This document shows, piece by piece, positions 26,165 to 34,541 of a stretch of 64,000 nt of DNA. A program made the position numbers and the translations under genes. The notes under the pieces are model-generated. The model worked only from the letters and a program-made list of their open reading frames with translations, was not told the DNA's origin and searched no databases. This stretch comes from Hyphococcus sp. (GTDB lineage Bacteria; Pseudomonadota; Alphaproteobacteria; Caulobacterales; Parvularculaceae): assembly GCA_021604585.1 (NCBI GenBank), contig BQJG01000005.1, positions 1 to 64,000 of the forward strand, in the 5' to 3' direction. Numbering within the stretch: position 1 is the stretch's first letter; every line of letters begins with the position of its first letter.

Positions 26165-27607
26165 TTAGGCGGCGTCATTATGCGCGTCACCCTCGTCATC
26201 GACAAACAAATCACCGCTGGCGTCCCGCAAAGCTCTCGGTGTTTCTTCAAGCGGGGCGACGGCGTCCATGTCTGATTCAATCCCTGGGATTTCATAGTCA
26301 GCAAACTTGCGCGCGCGCGAAAGCACGCGCGATTCAAACCCGCCCACGGTTGCATTATATTTGTTGAGCGCGCCGGAAAGCGCCTTACCGAGACCTGACA
26401 AGTGTTTGCTCATCACTTGCAAACTGTCATACAAATCTTTCGCCATTGCCGCGACAGCTTGCGCGTTTTCCGTCATTTTCTCCTGACGCCAATTGAGCGC
26501 CGCCGATTTCAGCATCGCAATCAGGATTGTCGGCGACGCGATCAAAATTTTGCGGTCGAAGGCGTCTTGATAAAGCTGAGGCCGCGCCTCAAGCGCCGCG
26601 GAGAAATAATTCTCACCCGGCACGAACATCACCACATAGTCGAGTGAGTCCCGCAGCGACGCTGCGTATTCCTTGGCTGACAGGCTTTTCACATGCTTCC
26701 ACAGATCGTCAGCATGCTTTGCGAGATGGGCAGTGCGCGCATCTTCTGTTTCAGCTTCCACCGCATCGAGATAAGCCCCGAGCGAAACTTTGGAATCAAC
26801 CGCGACAACGCGCCCGCCCGGCAAACGCACAACCATATCCGGTTGCTTGCGGCGCAACTCCGCATCGTCATGGCTCGCCTGCTCGACAAAATCGACATAA
26901 GCCATCATGCCAGCGATCTCGACCACATTGCGAAGCTGCTCCTCACCCCAGCGCCCGCGCGTCTTCGGGCCGGCGCGCAAGGCGGTCGCCAGCTTCTGCG
27001 CTTCGGCGCGCACATCATGCGTCGATTTTGCAAGTTCGCCGATCTGGTTCGCCAACGCGCCGCGCGACTTGAATTGTTCGTCGCGCATCTCTGCGAGCCC
27101 CTTTTCATAGCGGACCAGCGTCTCACTGACTGGCTTCAACAAATCGTCCAGCGCTTTGCGCCTCGTTTCGCCCTCGTTTTTTGCATTCTCGCTATACCGT
27201 TGAAACGTTTCTGCCGCGCGCTTGAGAAAAGCCTCGTTAGCGCCTTCGAGTAACTGGGCCGTCGTTGCTTTGAATTCCGTTTCCATTCGCGTTTTGAGGT
27301 CGGCGAGCGCTTTTTCACGTTCTTCAAGTTTGACTTTGCTTGACGACGCCTCCTCAGTAAGTTGCTGCCGGGTTTGGCGTTCATGGGCGAGCTCGTCACG
27401 AACAGCGTCCAGACTGTTAACTTGCTCGTGCGCGCCCGCGAGAGCGATCCGCGCCTCTTCGAGCTCGGCGCGCAGACGCCCGGTTCTGCGCGTTTCTTTT
27501 TGTGCGTGAATCGCAAAAAAGATCGCGCCAATAATTGCAAAGACAGCGAGCCAGAACCCCGGCTGATCGGGCGGCAGGCCAATATTGGATAAAAGCTGGG
27601 AAATCAT
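26165..27607 (-). CDS. rmuC: DNA recombination protein RmuC
   Basis: 480 residues. An N-terminal membrane helix (about 17-35) is followed by a long coiled coil (~45-190) and the RmuC core, which belongs to the PD-(D/E)XK nuclease superfamily. The motif is intact here: KQPDMVVRLPGGRVVAVDSK with Asp, Asp and Lys. RmuC limits inversions at short inverted repeats in E. coli; biochemistry is little known. It converges with the degenerate RmuC-like gene and is followed downstream by nothing co-oriented until after its stop. Upstream, ten bases away, is the GtrA gene. Confidence 0.93.
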   Translation of the reverse strand: MISQLLSNIGLPPDQPGFWLAVFAIIGAIFFAIHAQKETRRTGRLRAELEEARIALAGAHEQVNSLDAVRDELAHERQTRQQLTEEASSSKVKLEEREKALADLKTRMETEFKATTAQLLEGANEAFLKRAAETFQRYSENAKNEGETRRKALDDLLKPVSETLVRYEKGLAEMRDEQFKSRGALANQIGELAKSTHDVRAEAQKLATALRAGPKTRGRWGEEQLRNVVEIAGMMAYVDFVEQASHDDAELRRKQPDMVVRLPGGRVVAVDSKVSLGAYLDAVEAETEDARTAHLAKHADDLWKHVKSLSAKEYAASLRDSLDYVVMFVPGENYFSAALEARPQLYQDAFDRKILIASPTILIAMLKSAALNWRQEKMTENAQAVAAMAKDLYDSLQVMSKHLSGLGKALSGALNKYNATVGGFESRVLSRARKFADYEIPGIESDMDAVAPLEETPRALRDASGDLFVDDEGDAHNDAA

Positions 27608-27616
27608 CGCTTAAAA

Positions 27617-28057
27617 TTAAAGCGATTCGGCCTCTTCCACAGGAGACTTTTCCCCTGTTCCGTAGACAAACATGGTGCTGGCGGAAAAGTTTATAAACAA
27701 GGTGATCGCAACAGCCGCTAGTTTGGCCTGGATTGGTCCCCAGACCGGCGACAGCCAGAACACGACCCCTGTGGATATGACCAGCGACACAAGGTGAGCT
27801 GCGCAAAACTTCGTGTAACCGCCAAACGAAAGCGGCGCGGCGCCGGATTTGCTGCGAAACGTCACCCGGCCATTGACGAGGTAACTGAAAGGATTAGCCG
27901 CAGCGAAGGCGAGAATGTTGGCGAGCGCAGGAGCCACGCCGATAAACAGCGCCGCACTAAACACTGCGAAATCTACAAGCGTGTTCACCACGCCCACAAC
28001 GCCGAACAGAAAAAACCGACGGCCATGCAACGCCACGGCTGACGGTATCCGCATCAC
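27617..28057 (-). CDS. GtrA-family membrane protein
   Basis: 146 residues with four hydrophobic helices. The N-terminal RRFFLFGVVGVVNTLVDFAV and the FSYLVNGRVTFRS segment are standard for GtrA, a probable flippase or partner for polyprenyl-linked sugars used in glycosylation of surface polymers. It overlaps the preceding glycosyltransferase gene by four bases, so the two form the common gtrB-gtrA-like pair. ATG codons at 28057 and 28054 are both possible. Confidence 0.9.
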   Translation of the reverse strand: MMRIPSAVALHGRRFFLFGVVGVVNTLVDFAVFSAALFIGVAPALANILAFAAANPFSYLVNGRVTFRSKSGAAPLSFGGYTKFCAAHLVSLVISTGVVFWLSPVWGPIQAKLAAVAITLFINFSASTMFVYGTGEKSPVEEAESL

Positions 28058-29082
28058 GCGACCGACCTTGTGACAGATGCTGCTTCATCCGAAAGCGCCG
28101 AGGCGTCGGACGGCTCGACTGTATTCGTAAAATAAAGCGGGCGCTGTTTGGTTTCATTAAAGACGCGCCCCAGATACTCGCCCATCACGCCGAGCACCAT
28201 CAATTGCACTCCGCCCAGAAAAAGGATGAGCGCCGCGAGCGTTGGAAAGCCAGGCGTCGGATCGCCAATCAGCGCCGCTTTGGCCGTCACAAAGAATCCG
28301 TAGATGAAAGAAATAAAGGCAACCGCAAGTCCGAAATAGGTTGAAAATTTCAGCGGCGCCAGCGTATGCGACGTCACACCTTCAATCGAGAAATTCCACA
28401 ACTTCCAAAGATTCCATTTCGAGGCGCCGCCATGCCGGGCGTCAACGTCAAACGCCACCGCCTTGGCTGGAAAACCGACCCAGGCGAAGACACCCTTCAT
28501 AAACCGGTGATGCTCACGCAACGACCTTACAGCATCTGCCGCCTTGCGGCTCAATAAGCGAAAATCGCCGGCATTGGGGGGAATCGGCGCGCGGCCCATA
28601 TGGTTCAGAATTTTATAAAATGCTGTTGCCGTCATCCGGCGCATCCATGTTTCATCACCTCGCCCGCGCCGGCGTCCATACACGACCTCATACCCTTCGC
28701 GCCAGCCGGCAATCATTTCCTCAATGACTTGTGGCGGGTGCTGAAGATCCGCATCAATGATAACGACTGCGTCGCCGCGCGCATGATCAAGCCCGGCGGA
28801 AAGGGCGATCTCCTTGCCGAAATTCCGGCTAAGATCGACAATCGTCGTATTCGGATGAACGGCGCGCAATTCGCGCATCAAGGTCAGCGTTTCATCGCTG
28901 CTGCCGTCATTGACGAATACAATTTCAAACGACTGCGCGAGCCGGCGCATGGTTTTTGACACTGCTTTGTGAAACGCAACGATGTTCGCCGCCTCATTGA
29001 AAGCGGGGCAGACAATAGACAGTAGAGCCGGTGCTGACTCAGCTCTTGGGATCAGGCTCGCTTTGGGGAGATCGCTTGTCAT
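28054..29082 (-). CDS. GtrB/DPM1-type family 2 glycosyltransferase
   Basis: 342 residues. A GT2 catalytic domain (SIVCPAFNEAANIVAFHKAV, then DAVVIIDADLQHPP with the metal-binding DxD) is followed by two C-terminal transmembrane helices (about 240-260 and 272-295). It is of the polyprenyl-phosphate glycosyltransferase type, which charges undecaprenyl phosphate with glucose or a related sugar on the cytoplasmic face. Coupled to the GtrA gene by overlap, and divergent from a GT87-type gene; together they look like a small surface-glycan module. Confidence 0.92.
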   Translation of the reverse strand: MTSDLPKASLIPRAESAPALLSIVCPAFNEAANIVAFHKAVSKTMRRLAQSFEIVFVNDGSSDETLTLMRELRAVHPNTTIVDLSRNFGKEIALSAGLDHARGDAVVIIDADLQHPPQVIEEMIAGWREGYEVVYGRRRGRGDETWMRRMTATAFYKILNHMGRAPIPPNAGDFRLLSRKAADAVRSLREHHRFMKGVFAWVGFPAKAVAFDVDARHGGASKWNLWKLWNFSIEGVTSHTLAPLKFSTYFGLAVAFISFIYGFFVTAKAALIGDPTPGFPTLAALILFLGGVQLMVLGVMGEYLGRVFNETKQRPLYFTNTVEPSDASALSDEAASVTRSVA

Positions 29083-29157
29083 TATCGCCGCGCCTTCCGT
29101 CGGAATTGGTTAACCAGCCCCAAACTAAACCTTTCTTTATTTCCTAGTGGTAAACGC

Positions 29158-30432
29158 GTGGAAGATATGACCATCAGCCCGACAGTACCGGAAAAAGCCC
29201 CTAACCCCGCACGCTACGCCGGGCGCTTTCCCTTGCTGCACGGGCTGTTCCTCAACCCGTCCGCCGCCACGCTACGCATCGCCGCCATGGCGGCGCTCGG
29301 CCTCTACACCCTTATTCATGTGGCGACGCTGTTAACGTCTCAAAATTTTGTGACGCCCGACAAGTCTGTTGTCGGCGGTGATTTCGTTGTGTTCTGGACC
29401 GCGGCCAAGAGTTTATTCGCTGACGGCGCTGCGGCGCTATATCAACCGGACGCTTTGAATGTGCGCCTTGACGGCGCCTTTCCGTCGCGCGGCGGGTTTT
29501 CGCTTTTTTGGGTCTATCCGCCGTCGATCTATTTTCTTTTCGCACCCTTGGCGGCGCTTCCATACCTGCCCGCCCTTTGGGCGTGGATGGCGGCGACAAC
29601 AGCCATGTTTGGCGCCGCCATGTTGAGCTTATGGCGGGCAAAGCTTCCGCTGCTTATTGCGTTGGCTTCTGCTGCGGCCTTTCAAGGATGGCTCACCGGG
29701 CAAATCGGATTCATCACCGCTGCATTGCTTGTGCTTGCTGCAGGATGGGCGGACCGGCGCCCAATGCTCGCGGGGATCGCCGCAGGGTTGCTGACGATCA
29801 AGCCGCAGCTCGGTTTGTTGATCCCTGTAGCCTTCGCCGCCGCCGGATGCTGGCGCGCTTTTGGCGCCGCCGCGGTCACAGGCGTTGCGCTGGCTGCGCT
29901 CAGTTTCATCGTTTTAGGCGCGGAAGCCTGGGTTGCATTTTTCGACGCCTTTTCGGCGCAAAGCGCGCGTATGGGCGAAGCGATTTTTCCTTATCACAAA
30001 CTGATCTCACCCTACGGATTCGCCATGACGCTGGGCGCGCCCGCAACCATCGCCGCGTTGACGCAAGCCTTGGCGACAACCGCACTCGCTGCTTTTGTGT
30101 TTCTCGTTTGGCGGCGCACAACATCTTGGGAATTGCGCCTGATCGCACTGCTCGCCGCTGCGCCCCTGGCGACGCCTTATGCATTTTATTACGAAGCACC
30201 GATTTTCATCGCTGCGCTCATGATGCTCGCCAAGCTCGGGATCGAAGGTGGCTGGCTGAAGCTTGAGAAACAGGCGCTGATTGCGCTGTGGGCTCTTCCG
30301 CTGCTGGCGCCAGGGCCTGTTTGGCTGCCTATCTCTGCCATGCTTTCTTTCGCGGCTTTTGCACTGTGTGCACGAAGGGTATTGAGCGAAATTCCACTTC
30401 GTCCCTCGATGCGAGAAACTTCTTCCGCCTGA
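29158..30432 (+). CDS. GT87/DUF2029 family integral membrane glycosyltransferase
   Basis: 424 residues with roughly ten hydrophobic segments. The start of the first periplasmic loop, VVGGDFVVFWTAAKSLFADG, followed by LYQPDALN and WVYPPSIYFLFAPLAALPYL, is characteristic of GT87 (DUF2029) polyprenol-dependent mannosyl/arabinosyl-type transferases. In that family the acidic residues after GGDF are catalytic. Starts GTG 29158 and ATG 29167 are both possible. It is divergent from the GT2/GtrA pair and probably uses lipid-linked sugar made by it; the acceptor is unknown. Confidence 0.83.
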   Translation: MEDMTISPTVPEKAPNPARYAGRFPLLHGLFLNPSAATLRIAAMAALGLYTLIHVATLLTSQNFVTPDKSVVGGDFVVFWTAAKSLFADGAAALYQPDALNVRLDGAFPSRGGFSLFWVYPPSIYFLFAPLAALPYLPALWAWMAATTAMFGAAMLSLWRAKLPLLIALASAAAFQGWLTGQIGFITAALLVLAAGWADRRPMLAGIAAGLLTIKPQLGLLIPVAFAAAGCWRAFGAAAVTGVALAALSFIVLGAEAWVAFFDAFSAQSARMGEAIFPYHKLISPYGFAMTLGAPATIAALTQALATTALAAFVFLVWRRTTSWELRLIALLAAAPLATPYAFYYEAPIFIAALMMLAKLGIEGGWLKLEKQALIALWALPLLAPGPVWLPISAMLSFAAFALCARRVLSEIPLRPSMRETSSA

Positions 30433-30443
30433 AAATGCCGCGC

Positions 30444-30523
30444 CGTCATCCTGAACTTGATTCAGGATCCACTCACAAGCGTTGAGTGGTCAACTGGATT
30501 GCGGCTCGGAGGCCGCAATGACG
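30444..30523. repeat. Dispersed palindromic intergenic element, copy 2
   Basis: An 80-bp relative of the element at 2242-2322. The inner stems are CCTGAA-cttga-TTCAGG and TGCGGC-tcggag-GCCGCA, with the same loop lengths as the first copy but different stem bases. The flanks CGTCATCC, GGATCCA, TGGATTGCGG and CAATGACG match the first copy. It lies between the convergent GT87 and recR genes. Confidence 0.8.
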
Positions 30524-30568
30524 CAGGAATAAACGAAAGGCAGACGTTACTTGGAGTAAAGTGGTTTT

Positions 30569-31174
30569 TTAAAAGCTTCGCCTTGCCTTCATCGCGGCGG
30601 CAAGCGTCCCCTCATCAAGATAGTCCAATTCGCCGCCGACCGGCACGCCTTGCGACAGACGCGTCACCTTGATCGCGGAGGATTCAAGATGTTCGGTCAG
30701 ATAATGCGCCGTGGTCTGACCATCGACGGTGGACGGCAAGGCGAGCACGATTTCGTTGAGCAAGCCTTCCTTGGCGCGCGCGACGAGCGCGCCCATATGG
30801 AGATCGTCGGGACCGACGCCGTCAAGCGGCGACAGCAACCCGCCGAGCACATGATAGCGGCCTTTGTGCGCGCCGGCGCGTTCCAGCGCCCAGAGGTCGC
30901 CCACATCCTGAACCACGCAAAGGACGGAAGAGTCGCGATCCGTATCGGCGCAGACGGCGCAGGGATCAATCGAATCCCAGTTGCCGCAGACGGCGCAAGC
31001 TTTGACTTTGTTCGCCGCATCATCGAGGGCGAAGACGAGCGGACGCATCACCGGCTCGCGTTTTTTTAAAAGATACAGCGCCGCGCGCTTGGCCGAGCGC
31101 GGTCCCAGCCCCGGCATCTTTGCAAGGAGATCAATGAGGCGCTGTAACTCGGGACCGATGGGGGATGCGGGCAT
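30569..31174 (-). CDS. recR: Recombination mediator protein RecR
   Basis: 201 residues. RecR acts with RecF/RecO to load RecA at gaps. The helix-hairpin-helix region (LLAKMPGLGPRSAKRAALYL), the four-cysteine zinc finger (CAVCGNWDSIDPCAVC) and the TOPRIM domain (VLCVVQDVGDLWALERAG) are all present. Normally ybaB lies directly upstream; here a restriction-type gene is inserted, its stop one base ahead of the recR ATG. Confidence 0.97.
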   Translation of the reverse strand: MPASPIGPELQRLIDLLAKMPGLGPRSAKRAALYLLKKREPVMRPLVFALDDAANKVKACAVCGNWDSIDPCAVCADTDRDSSVLCVVQDVGDLWALERAGAHKGRYHVLGGLLSPLDGVGPDDLHMGALVARAKEGLLNEIVLALPSTVDGQTTAHYLTEHLESSAIKVTRLSQGVPVGGELDYLDEGTLAAAMKARRSF

Positions 31175-31175
31175 G

Positions 31176-32084
31176 CTAACTCAGCTCGAAAAAATCTTCG
31201 TCGAGTTTTTTCACATGAAATGTCTCTTCAGTACGACAACCAATTCCATATCTAATCATCAGTTTCGCCAAATGATTTCCGTCGATCAGCACAATTCTAG
31301 ACCCCAGAGATTCGGCCGTTTGAATTGCTGACGGGGTAAACGCGGATGTCGTGAAGAATATTCCCTTTTGCGCCCGTTTAATGTTTAAGGCGCCAAAAAA
31401 ATCACGAATAGCGCCAGACCCAACAGTATTACCATCAGCATATCGTTTCGCCTGCAAATAAATTTGATCGACGCCTAATGCGTCTTGGTCGATGACGCCG
31501 TCAACACCATTATCACCGGACTGCCCAAGAGAACGTCCAGCGTCCTCAATGGATCCCCCGTACCCCATGGCAATTAGCAAGTCGACAATAAGAGCCTCAA
31601 AGAATCGCGGGGTTGCGCGCCGAACCTTGTCAAGCAATTCCGCCGCAAGAGTATTCTGCAGTTTCTTGAATTCCAAACGAATGATTTCATCCGGGGTTGC
31701 CTCAATTTCTTGAGGGAAATCTTGTTCTTCCAAAGCCGTTGAATCTTTTGATCGAGATTGAAAGTCACGAAATTCAGAAAATTCTTTCAAAAACGAATTA
31801 TCGATTTTTCTGTCACTATGGAGAGCTTGCCTACCTCGTTCAGTTAGCGCGAAGTGACCGCGTTTCGTATACTCGACTAGCCCGGCTTGTTTTAAATATG
31901 TCTTCGCCCAATGAACTCTGTTCGCGAGCACCGTTTCCTTTCCGCTAGACAGCGTCTCATTCAATTCATTTTCGGTCAAGTTGAGTATTTGGCCGATGTC
32001 AAGAATAACATCGCGAATACTCCTTTCGCCTTGCGACGCGGAAACCAGCACTGGCTTCATCAAAGTTTGATAATCGGGAATCAT
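31176..32084 (-). CDS. Mrr-family restriction endonuclease-like protein
   Basis: 302 residues. The N-terminal ~85 residues resemble the Mrr_N winged helix (NRVHWAKTYLKQAGLVEYTK, then HFALTERGRQ). The C-terminal ~150 residues are the Mrr catalytic domain of the PD-(D/E)XK superfamily: ALIVDLLIAMGYGGS, then SGDNGVDGVIDQDALGVDQI with the first Asp, and IYLQAKRY with the Gln-x-x-Lys end. Mrr cuts modified DNA in type IV restriction. The gene lies, without gaps, between ybaB and recR, and its bases are visibly richer in A and T than the neighbours, consistent with acquisition. Function as a defence nuclease is inferred; no methylase is encoded nearby. Confidence 0.88.
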   Translation of the reverse strand: MIPDYQTLMKPVLVSASQGERSIRDVILDIGQILNLTENELNETLSSGKETVLANRVHWAKTYLKQAGLVEYTKRGHFALTERGRQALHSDRKIDNSFLKEFSEFRDFQSRSKDSTALEEQDFPQEIEATPDEIIRLEFKKLQNTLAAELLDKVRRATPRFFEALIVDLLIAMGYGGSIEDAGRSLGQSGDNGVDGVIDQDALGVDQIYLQAKRYADGNTVGSGAIRDFFGALNIKRAQKGIFFTTSAFTPSAIQTAESLGSRIVLIDGNHLAKLMIRYGIGCRTEETFHVKKLDEDFFELS

Positions 32085-32097
32085 GGGGAGTTAAGCC

Positions 32098-32418
32098 CTA
32101 AAACGGCAGCTTCATGCCGGGCGGGAGCGGCATGCCCGCGGTCATGTTTTTCATCTGCTCTTCGGACTGTTTTTCGAGTTTTGATTTGGCGTCATTGATC
32201 GCCGCGGCAATGAGGTCTTCGAGGATTTCCGCGTCGCCTTCCTTCATCAGCGAGCGTTCAATGGCGACGGCTTTGGCGTAGCCTTTACCGTTCAACACCA
32301 CCCTGACCATGCCGGCGCCGGCCTCGCCCGTTGCCTCAAGATCGGCGATTTTTTCCTGCATCTCTTTCATCTTGGCCTGCATTTGCCCGGCCTGTTTCAT
32401 CAGCTCATTCAAGTCCAT
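32098..32418 (-). CDS. ybaB: YbaB/EbfC nucleoid-associated protein
   Basis: 106 residues. The family forms dimeric tweezers that bind DNA. The N-terminal MDLNELMKQAGQMQAKMKEM, the beta hairpin VRVVLNGKGYAKAVAIERSL and the methionine-rich tail are typical. Its start codon overlaps the dnaX stop by one base, so the two are translationally coupled; usually ybaB is followed by recR, as it would be here but for the inserted Mrr gene. Confidence 0.94.
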   Translation of the reverse strand: MDLNELMKQAGQMQAKMKEMQEKIADLEATGEAGAGMVRVVLNGKGYAKAVAIERSLMKEGDAEILEDLIAAAINDAKSKLEKQSEEQMKNMTAGMPLPPGMKLPF

Positions 32419-34220
32419 TACGCTTTTCCTGTTTCTTTGCGCGCTGCGACGGCATCGGCCACCGCTTCGTCATCGGGGTCGATGGGCGCGTCCTCTTCGA
32501 TCTCGTCGGGGGCGGGCGCCATTGCGTTCTCCGCCTCGCGGATCGCAGTGACTTCGGCGCCCGGAAAGAGTTCCAGCGCGCGTTTGACCATGGGGTGATC
32601 CATCACCTCGCGCTCGCGCGCGCCGCGCAGGGTCTCCTCGCCCTGATGTTCCGATGTGACGGAGACGATCCACGCCTTGCCGGTCCATTCCTTCAAGCGC
32701 TGGGTCAGCCGATTGGCGAGATCGCCAGGCGCATCGTCATGCAGGCGCAGCTCGATCCGCCCCGGGGCGAACGAAATGATATGCACATAGGATTCTAGCT
32801 CAGTGCGCAGTTTCGCGTCGCGCTTTTCACCGGCGAGGCGCACCACATCTGCAAAGGCGCGCAGCCAGGGCGAGCCGTCCGCTGGACGCTGCGAGAGCGG
32901 CGGCTGGATGTCGATGATTTGCACAGTGGCTTTTTTTTCGCCCACATGAACGTCGCGCGCTTCACTCGGCGCGCGCGACGGCGCCGATTTCTGCTCGCGG
33001 CTTACCGGGCCGCCGGAACTATTTTTTTTTAAGGCGCGCAAAGCCTCATCCGGCGTCGGCAGGTCTGCAGCAAAGCACAAGCGAATGAGCGCCATCTCGC
33101 CAGCGGCGGCGGCGTCCGGCGCCATTTGCGTTTCCGTCAGACCCTTCATCAGCAGTGACCAGACGCGGGTCAGTGCATTTATTTCAAGCCCGCCCGCCAG
33201 CGTTTTTGCCCGCTCTGCATCGGCTTCACCGGCCGGGCCGTGGCTTGCAGCAGAGGGGCCCGCCGCCTTGATCCGCGTCAGCAAGTGGGTGAGGTCGAGA
33301 AGGTCGCGCAGAATTTGCGCGGGCTCAGCGCCGGAATCGAATTGTGCGCGGAAATTTTCCAGCGCCGATTTCGCGTCGCCCTTCATGGCCGCTTCCAAGA
33401 GCGACCATACGGAGGACCGGTCAGCCAGACCCAACATGTCGCGCACCATATCGGCGCTAACGATGTCCCCGCCTTGCGCCGCATGCTGAACAATCGCCTG
33501 ATCAAGGATCGACAATGCATCGCGCACCGACCCTTCAGCGGCGCGGGCGATCATCCACAATCCGTCGCGATCGATCTTGACGTTTTCCTTATCAGCGATG
33601 GTCGACAGGTGATCGGTCAACACTTCCGGGTCGATGCGGCGCAAATCGAAACGCTGACAGCGCGACAGCACGGTTACGGGAAGCTTCCGGATTTCCGTCG
33701 TGGCGAAAATAAACTTCACATGGGGCGGCGGCTCTTCAAGCGTTTTCAACAGCGCATTGAACGCCGCCGTCGACAGCATGTGAACTTCGTCGATGATGTA
33801 GACTTTGTAGCGCGCTTCAATCGGCGCGTAACGCACGCCCTCAATCAATTCGCGAATATCGCCGACGCCGGTGCGCGAGGCGGCGTCCATTTCCATCACA
33901 TCTGGGTGGCGCGATTCCGCAATTGCCTTGCAGTGGCGGCCCTCGATGCTCAGCTCCATTTGCGGGCCATTATCCACGCCATCGGGACCGAAATAATTCA
34001 GGGCCCGGGCGAGAATGCGAGCGGTCGTGGTTTTCCCCACTCCGCGAACACCGGTCAGAATGTAAGCATGGGCGATACGGTTCGCGGCGAAGGCGTTTTT
34101 CAGCGTCTTCACCATCGGCCCGTGGCCGATCAGGTCTTCAAAATTCTGCGGACGATATTTGCGCGCCAGCACCTGATAGGCGCCGCCGTTCTTGTCCTGC
34201 GATTTTTCCTTATCCGCCAT
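32418..34220 (-). CDS. dnaX: DNA polymerase III tau (and probably gamma) subunit
   Basis: 600 residues. DnaX drives the clamp loader. Motifs are the P-loop GVRGVGKTTTARIL, the Walker B/DEVH box VYIIDEVHMLST, sensor region FIFATTEIRKLP with SRC arginine finger, and the long C-terminal tau region (from ~401) that contacts polymerase and DnaB. As in other alphaproteobacteria the zinc-binding cysteine module is mostly absent. At codons 397-400 there is a run of nine A; a -1 frameshift there meets a stop at once (see the separate entry), giving a ~400-residue gamma-like product. Start ATG 34220. Confidence 0.95.
   Translation of the reverse strand: MADKEKSQDKNGGAYQVLARKYRPQNFEDLIGHGPMVKTLKNAFAANRIAHAYILTGVRGVGKTTTARILARALNYFGPDGVDNGPQMELSIEGRHCKAIAESRHPDVMEMDAASRTGVGDIRELIEGVRYAPIEARYKVYIIDEVHMLSTAAFNALLKTLEEPPPHVKFIFATTEIRKLPVTVLSRCQRFDLRRIDPEVLTDHLSTIADKENVKIDRDGLWMIARAAEGSVRDALSILDQAIVQHAAQGGDIVSADMVRDMLGLADRSSVWSLLEAAMKGDAKSALENFRAQFDSGAEPAQILRDLLDLTHLLTRIKAAGPSAASHGPAGEADAERAKTLAGGLEINALTRVWSLLMKGLTETQMAPDAAAAGEMALIRLCFAADLPTPDEALRALKKNSSGGPVSREQKSAPSRAPSEARDVHVGEKKATVQIIDIQPPLSQRPADGSPWLRAFADVVRLAGEKRDAKLRTELESYVHIISFAPGRIELRLHDDAPGDLANRLTQRLKEWTGKAWIVSVTSEHQGEETLRGAREREVMDHPMVKRALELFPGAEVTAIREAENAMAPAPDEIEEDAPIDPDDEAVADAVAARKETGKA
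33021..33032 (-). promoter_or_regulatory. Candidate frameshift/slippage site in dnaX
   Basis: Minus-strand TTA followed by nine A and T (codons L397 K398 K399 N400). After a -1 shift the ribosome reads one more AAA and then TAG; transcripts with ten A also stop at TAG, and with eight A a stop follows seven codons on. A 10-bp stem (CGTCGCGCGC/GCGCGCGACG) lies about 40 bases downstream at 32951-32980, and a weaker GCGGC/GCCGC stem nearer. Confidence 0.6.
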
Positions 34221-34268
34221 TTAACCCAAACCTCACGCCGGCGAGTATGGCTGGGCGGCGCGCCCGCC

Positions 34269-34535
34269 TCAACCGTCCTTTTTCACCGGAGTTTTCTGGC
34301 GTTTCAGAAAGGCCGCGTCCGCCTCGCGCTGATACTGGAAAACCTTGTCGAACGAAACGCCGAAAACCGCCGCAATGCGAAACGCCGCCTCAAGCGAGGG
34401 GGCGTATTTGCCCTTCTCGATGGCGGCGATGGTCTGGCGGGTGACGCCGATGCGATCCGCGAGGTCGCTTTGCGAGATATCGCCATGCTCGGCGCGCAGG
34501 ACGCGAATGCGATTGCTGATCGGGGTTTTTCCCAT
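34269..34535 (-). CDS. XRE-family transcriptional regulator
   Basis: 88 residues. A single Cro/C1-type helix-turn-helix spans about residues 10-68 (SQSDLADRIGVTRQTIAAIE, then GKYAPSLEAAFRIAAVFGV). No signal or other domain is present. It follows a small membrane-protein gene by six bases; such XRE-plus-membrane-protein pairs usually autoregulate. An inverted repeat overlaps the promoter of this pair (listed separately), a plausible site for this repressor. Confidence 0.9.
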   Translation of the reverse strand: MGKTPISNRIRVLRAEHGDISQSDLADRIGVTRQTIAAIEKGKYAPSLEAAFRIAAVFGVSFDKVFQYQREADAAFLKRQKTPVKKDG

Positions 34536-34541
34536 GCCTGA

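Noticed and set aside
33240..34541. 433-codon plus-strand frame opposite dnaX and the XRE gene
   Set aside because: Both minus-strand genes have clear family motifs; the plus-strand product has none and runs across two genes.
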